From the NCBI RefSeq assembly GCF_000316035.1, contig NZ_ANHX01000021.1, forward strand, positions 90,906 to 154,905: a stretch of 64,000 nt of DNA, given 5' to 3'. The position numbers and the translations under genes were made by a program. This DNA comes from Paenibacillus sp. PAMC 26794. GTDB lineage: Bacteria > Bacillota > Bacilli > Paenibacillales > Paenibacillaceae. The notes under the pieces are model-generated. The model saw only the letters and a program-made list of their open reading frames with translations, was not told the origin of the DNA and ran no database searches. This document shows positions 62,121 to 64,000 of the stretch, piece after piece (position 1 is the stretch's first letter; every line of letters starts with the position of its first letter).

Positions 62121-62561
62121 TTAATTCGCAATAGACAAATATGTATTAATGACATGCACAATACCAAAAAGTACTGTTGGTATAATAGCCAGATAATTTT
62201 GAAGCCAAATCTCAGCTAATATAAAATATACTACCGGGAGAACGGCCATCCCCAAAAAAATAATCGAGTTTGCATTGCCTGTAAAATACAATATCCATAG
62301 CCCATAATAAAAAATCAACATTATTGCCATACCAATTATATACGGACATCGCATTTCAGATGCTTGTTTTCTTACAACAAATATCAGAAGAAAGAAAAAT
62401 ATCGCCTGACTTCCGTGCTCCAAAACATCTAAAATCAAATGGCTATTTGAATGGTTTCCTGATATATCTGACGCAGGAATTAAAAAATAAAATATATTTG
62501 GTATCATTGGCAATAAAAAGATTATCAGACCCTTCCATGAAAAACCAAAATGATAATTCAT
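62121..62561 (-). CDS. Four-helix membrane protein, unknown
   Basis: The 146-aa protein has hydrophobic segments at about 10-28, 48-63, 75-95 and 103-140 (LGMAVLPVVYFILAEIWLQNYLAIIPTVLFGIVHVIN). GAGAGG precedes the start. No family is recognised. In gene direction it lies between repeat M and the multicopy gap before repeat L. Confidence 0.65.
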   Translation of the reverse strand: MNYHFGFSWKGLIIFLLPMIPNIFYFLIPASDISGNHSNSHLILDVLEHGSQAIFFFLLIFVVRKQASEMRCPYIIGMAIMLIFYYGLWILYFTGNANSIIFLGMAVLPVVYFILAEIWLQNYLAIIPTVLFGIVHVINTYLSIAN

Positions 62562-62576
62562 TTGATCCTCTCTTTC

Positions 62577-62685
62577 GCATAATAGAAATATTCTTTAGTT
62601 TGCACTTTATTATGAATCCGCTTCTCTGGTATTCCTCTTGATGACCAAGGAGCATAACTAACAATGTGGAAATTTATTGTTATAT
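62577..62685 (-). repeat. Cassette repeat M (degenerate attC-like)
   Basis: The right end, from CCTCTTGATGACCAAGGAGC to TTATTGTTATATGG, closely follows repeat L. The left arm GCATAATAGAAATATTC is only a loose match to ATAACGTTCTGTATTC. It ends 15 nt before the membrane-protein start. No gene lies between it and repeat N, so a gene may have been lost there (62686-62808 is empty). Confidence 0.55.
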
Positions 62686-62808
62686 GGTACACCTTCTAAT
62701 ATTCCGTTCATCCTGGTTTTCAACTGCTACGTTGTAAATGTATTCTTTCACCTATATTTATTATTTGTTATTAATTGGTTGCATGGTTTAACATTCTTAA
62801 GGGGTTGC

Positions 62809-62922
62809 GTATAACGTTCTGTATTCACGAACTTGCGCAGCAAGTTGTCACATGAATCAACTCCCCTGCCAAAAACATCATTGTGAACAAGGGGTAACCG
62901 CAGCTTAAATATGGTGTTATAT
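62809..62922 (-). repeat. Cassette repeat N (attC-like)
   Basis: Left core GTATAAC with arm GTTCTGTATTCACGAAC, right CTTAAATATGGTGTTATAT. The inside has ACTTGCGCAGCAAGT, a small exact palindrome. In gene direction it starts 38 nt after the HAD stop at 62961. Confidence 0.82.
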
Positions 62923-62960
62923 GATTTCAGCGTCTTCTTCGATATAATTACAAAAGCATT

Positions 62961-63620
62961 CTACTTTCCCTGATGTTTAAATATATTTTTTAATTCAAGT
63001 AAGTCGTCAATAATAAAATCCGCTTGTGCAAGCTCCCCTTCTTGGGCAAAATCAAATCGACAACCAATAGCCTTCAACCCATTGTTTTTTGCGGCATTGA
63101 AATCAGAAATCCTGTCCCCAACTACAGTTGCATTGCTGATGTGATGTTTTTTAAGAATATGACCGACTAAGTCATCCTTATTTTGAGTTCCTATTTGTTG
63201 GATGCTATAAGTTTCTGCCACCCACTTATCTAATTTGTAGCAGTTAACGATGGCATTGAGGTATTCGTTTAGTCCATTACTTGCAATAAAAATGAAATAG
63301 CCTTCATGTTTCAAGTAATCAAAGATTTCGTTGACATGAGGATATAGGGCGCCATTGCCATTATTAATATTTGCAATTAGCTTCTCTAGGAAGATCTCGT
63401 CCACAATTCGTCTGATTTCAGTTGAATGATTCGGTAATAATGTTTCCCAAACTACTGGTAGAGGAACTCCCATTATTTCACGATATTTTTGGGTTGGAGC
63501 TTCACTCGACCATTCATTACGAGACCTCAAGACAGAAAACGTTTCTTCTAACGATAACTCTAAGATTTTGTTTGTTTGAAATAGTGTACCATCCATATCG
63601 AAAATAACCGCTTCCAGCAT
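62961..63620 (-). CDS. HAD-superfamily hydrolase (phosphoglycolate phosphatase-like)
   Basis: The 219-aa protein has motif I VIFDMDGTLFQTN (both Asp present), a four-helix cap, motif II FIFIASNGLNEYLN, the Lys in GTQNKDDLV and motif III ATVVGDRISDFNAAKNNGLKAIG. It is complete and of normal length. It is a single-gene cassette between repeats N and O. Confidence 0.93.
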   Translation of the reverse strand: MLEAVIFDMDGTLFQTNKILELSLEETFSVLRSRNEWSSEAPTQKYREIMGVPLPVVWETLLPNHSTEIRRIVDEIFLEKLIANINNGNGALYPHVNEIFDYLKHEGYFIFIASNGLNEYLNAIVNCYKLDKWVAETYSIQQIGTQNKDDLVGHILKKHHISNATVVGDRISDFNAAKNNGLKAIGCRFDFAQEGELAQADFIIDDLLELKNIFKHQGK

Positions 63621-63678
63621 GATTCCACTCCTATTCAGAGTTTGAATAATTTATTTTGTATTTTTATACGCTGATTTC

Positions 63679-63849
63679 CTATAACGTTACTGTATCCACG
63701 ACGTCCCACCGACTTAAGCCACGTTAGGGAGGCCCCGATGCGGTTAGTCGGTGCGGATGTGTCCGCCCGCCTGATTCCACTTCCCTGCCAATTCCCTCTG
63801 GGCTGACCCTGGGAGCGTCAGGACCCAAAGCTTGGATATGATGTTATCT
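63679..63849 (-). repeat. Cassette repeat O (attC-like, long class)
   Basis: Left core CTATAAC with arm GTTACTGTATCCACGACG, right CTTGGATATGATGTTATCT. The inner GC-rich module (CACCGACTTAAGCC, CCGATGCGGTTAGTCGG, GGATGTGTCCGC, GGGAGCGTCAGG) is highly similar to D. It starts 11 nt after the stop at 63861 in gene direction and is 58 nt before the HAD start. Confidence 0.88.
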
Positions 63850-63860
63850 GACGTAAACCT

Positions 63861-64000
63861 CTACTGTGAATTAGCTATAATCTTCTTCGTTAAGTTAAAC
63901 TCATGGCGGCATTCATAGTAATAACTTTTGAATTTATATCCCCCTGCTTTAAATACAGGCTTATGTTGATACCACACTACAATTAGCGTTCCTTCAAAAA
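63861..64000 (-). CDS. Partial unknown CDS (3' end only)
   Basis: A minus-strand frame enters from the right edge and ends with TAG at 63861: 46 codons, including GTLIVVWYQHKPVFKAGG and YYYECRHEFNLTKK. Family not recognised. Its stop lies 11 nt from the repeat O core, the cassette pattern, showing that the array continues beyond the window. Confidence 0.55.
   Translation of the reverse strand, partial: FEGTLIVVWYQHKPVFKAGGYKFKSYYYECRHEFNLTKKIIANSQ

Noticed and set aside
61923..62219. 98-codon plus-strand ORF
   Set aside because: It matches the false proteins derived from the Firmicutes multicopy sequence and runs antisense into a membrane-protein gene.
51039..63849. CRISPR array
   Set aside because: Repeats are 95-170 bp, vary inside, and are separated by whole genes; there are no short unique spacers and no cas genes.
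51039..63849. Plain MITE family insertion as the explanation of the array repeats
   Set aside because: All copies share one orientation and sit at gene ends, two stop codons fall in the cores, and I saw no target duplications. Not excluded, but less likely than cassette sites.

Overview
The window looks like a chromosomal segment of a Paenibacillus-type Bacillota. The grounds are multidomain secreted xylan and cellulose enzymes (GH10 with CBM22 and CBM3, GH5, CE4 with CBM36), YesM/YesN-type sensor-regulator pairs, CUT1 sugar transporters with AraC regulators, strong AGGAGG ribosome sites, CcpA-type cre palindromes and T-tailed terminators. No rRNA, tRNA, CRISPR array, phage module or intact insertion sequence was seen.

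Layout. 1-776: start of a YesM-type sensor kinase running off the left edge. 975-14550: plant-polysaccharide locus. A frameshifted GH10 xylanase and an AraC regulator are followed by a divergent FAD oxidoreductase with a C-terminal discoidin-like domain. Then comes a minus-strand operon: AraC regulator, solute-binding lipoprotein, two permeases, an 849-aa protein of unknown family and a GH105 unsaturated-uronyl hydrolase. 14787-28378: small accessory genes (GNATs, NUDIX, APH-like kinase, P-loop kinases, methyltransferase, serine hydrolase), nearly all on the minus strand and often overlapping, interrupted by GH5. 28569-40256: CE4 esterase, then a YtfQ-YtfR-YtfT-YjfF type furanose-sugar ABC transporter with two binding proteins. 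A divergent three-gene sensing unit (histidine kinase, AraC-type response regulator, binding protein) probably controls it. 40392-50899: more small accessory enzymes, including two broken genes and a leader-peptide-like small ORF before a GNAT. 51039-64000: a gene-cassette array.

The array is the main discovery candidate. From about 51.0 kb to the right edge, small minus-strand genes are separated by imperfect palindromes of about 95-170 bp. All palindromes face the same way. Read in gene direction, each begins with a core like RYYYAAC at or just after a stop codon and ends with a core like GTTRRRY or GTTAT just before the next gene. At the best copy (55691-55795) both cores match the attC consensus exactly and the stop codon of the upstream gene lies inside the core. 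The genes are typical of integron cassettes: GNATs, an aminoglycoside nucleotidyltransferase-like protein, VOC and HAD proteins, a P-loop kinase, XRE regulators and hypothetical proteins. No integrase is visible. This resembles a cluster of attC sites lacking an integrase, in a phylum where I know of few integron-type arrays, but that reading needs folding and comparative tests.

Several genes are broken: GH10 at its acid/base glutamate, a SAM methyltransferase, a YfiT/DinB protein, a GNAT joined to a DUF952 scrap, and an ankyrin fragment. This fits an accessory zone with high turnover.
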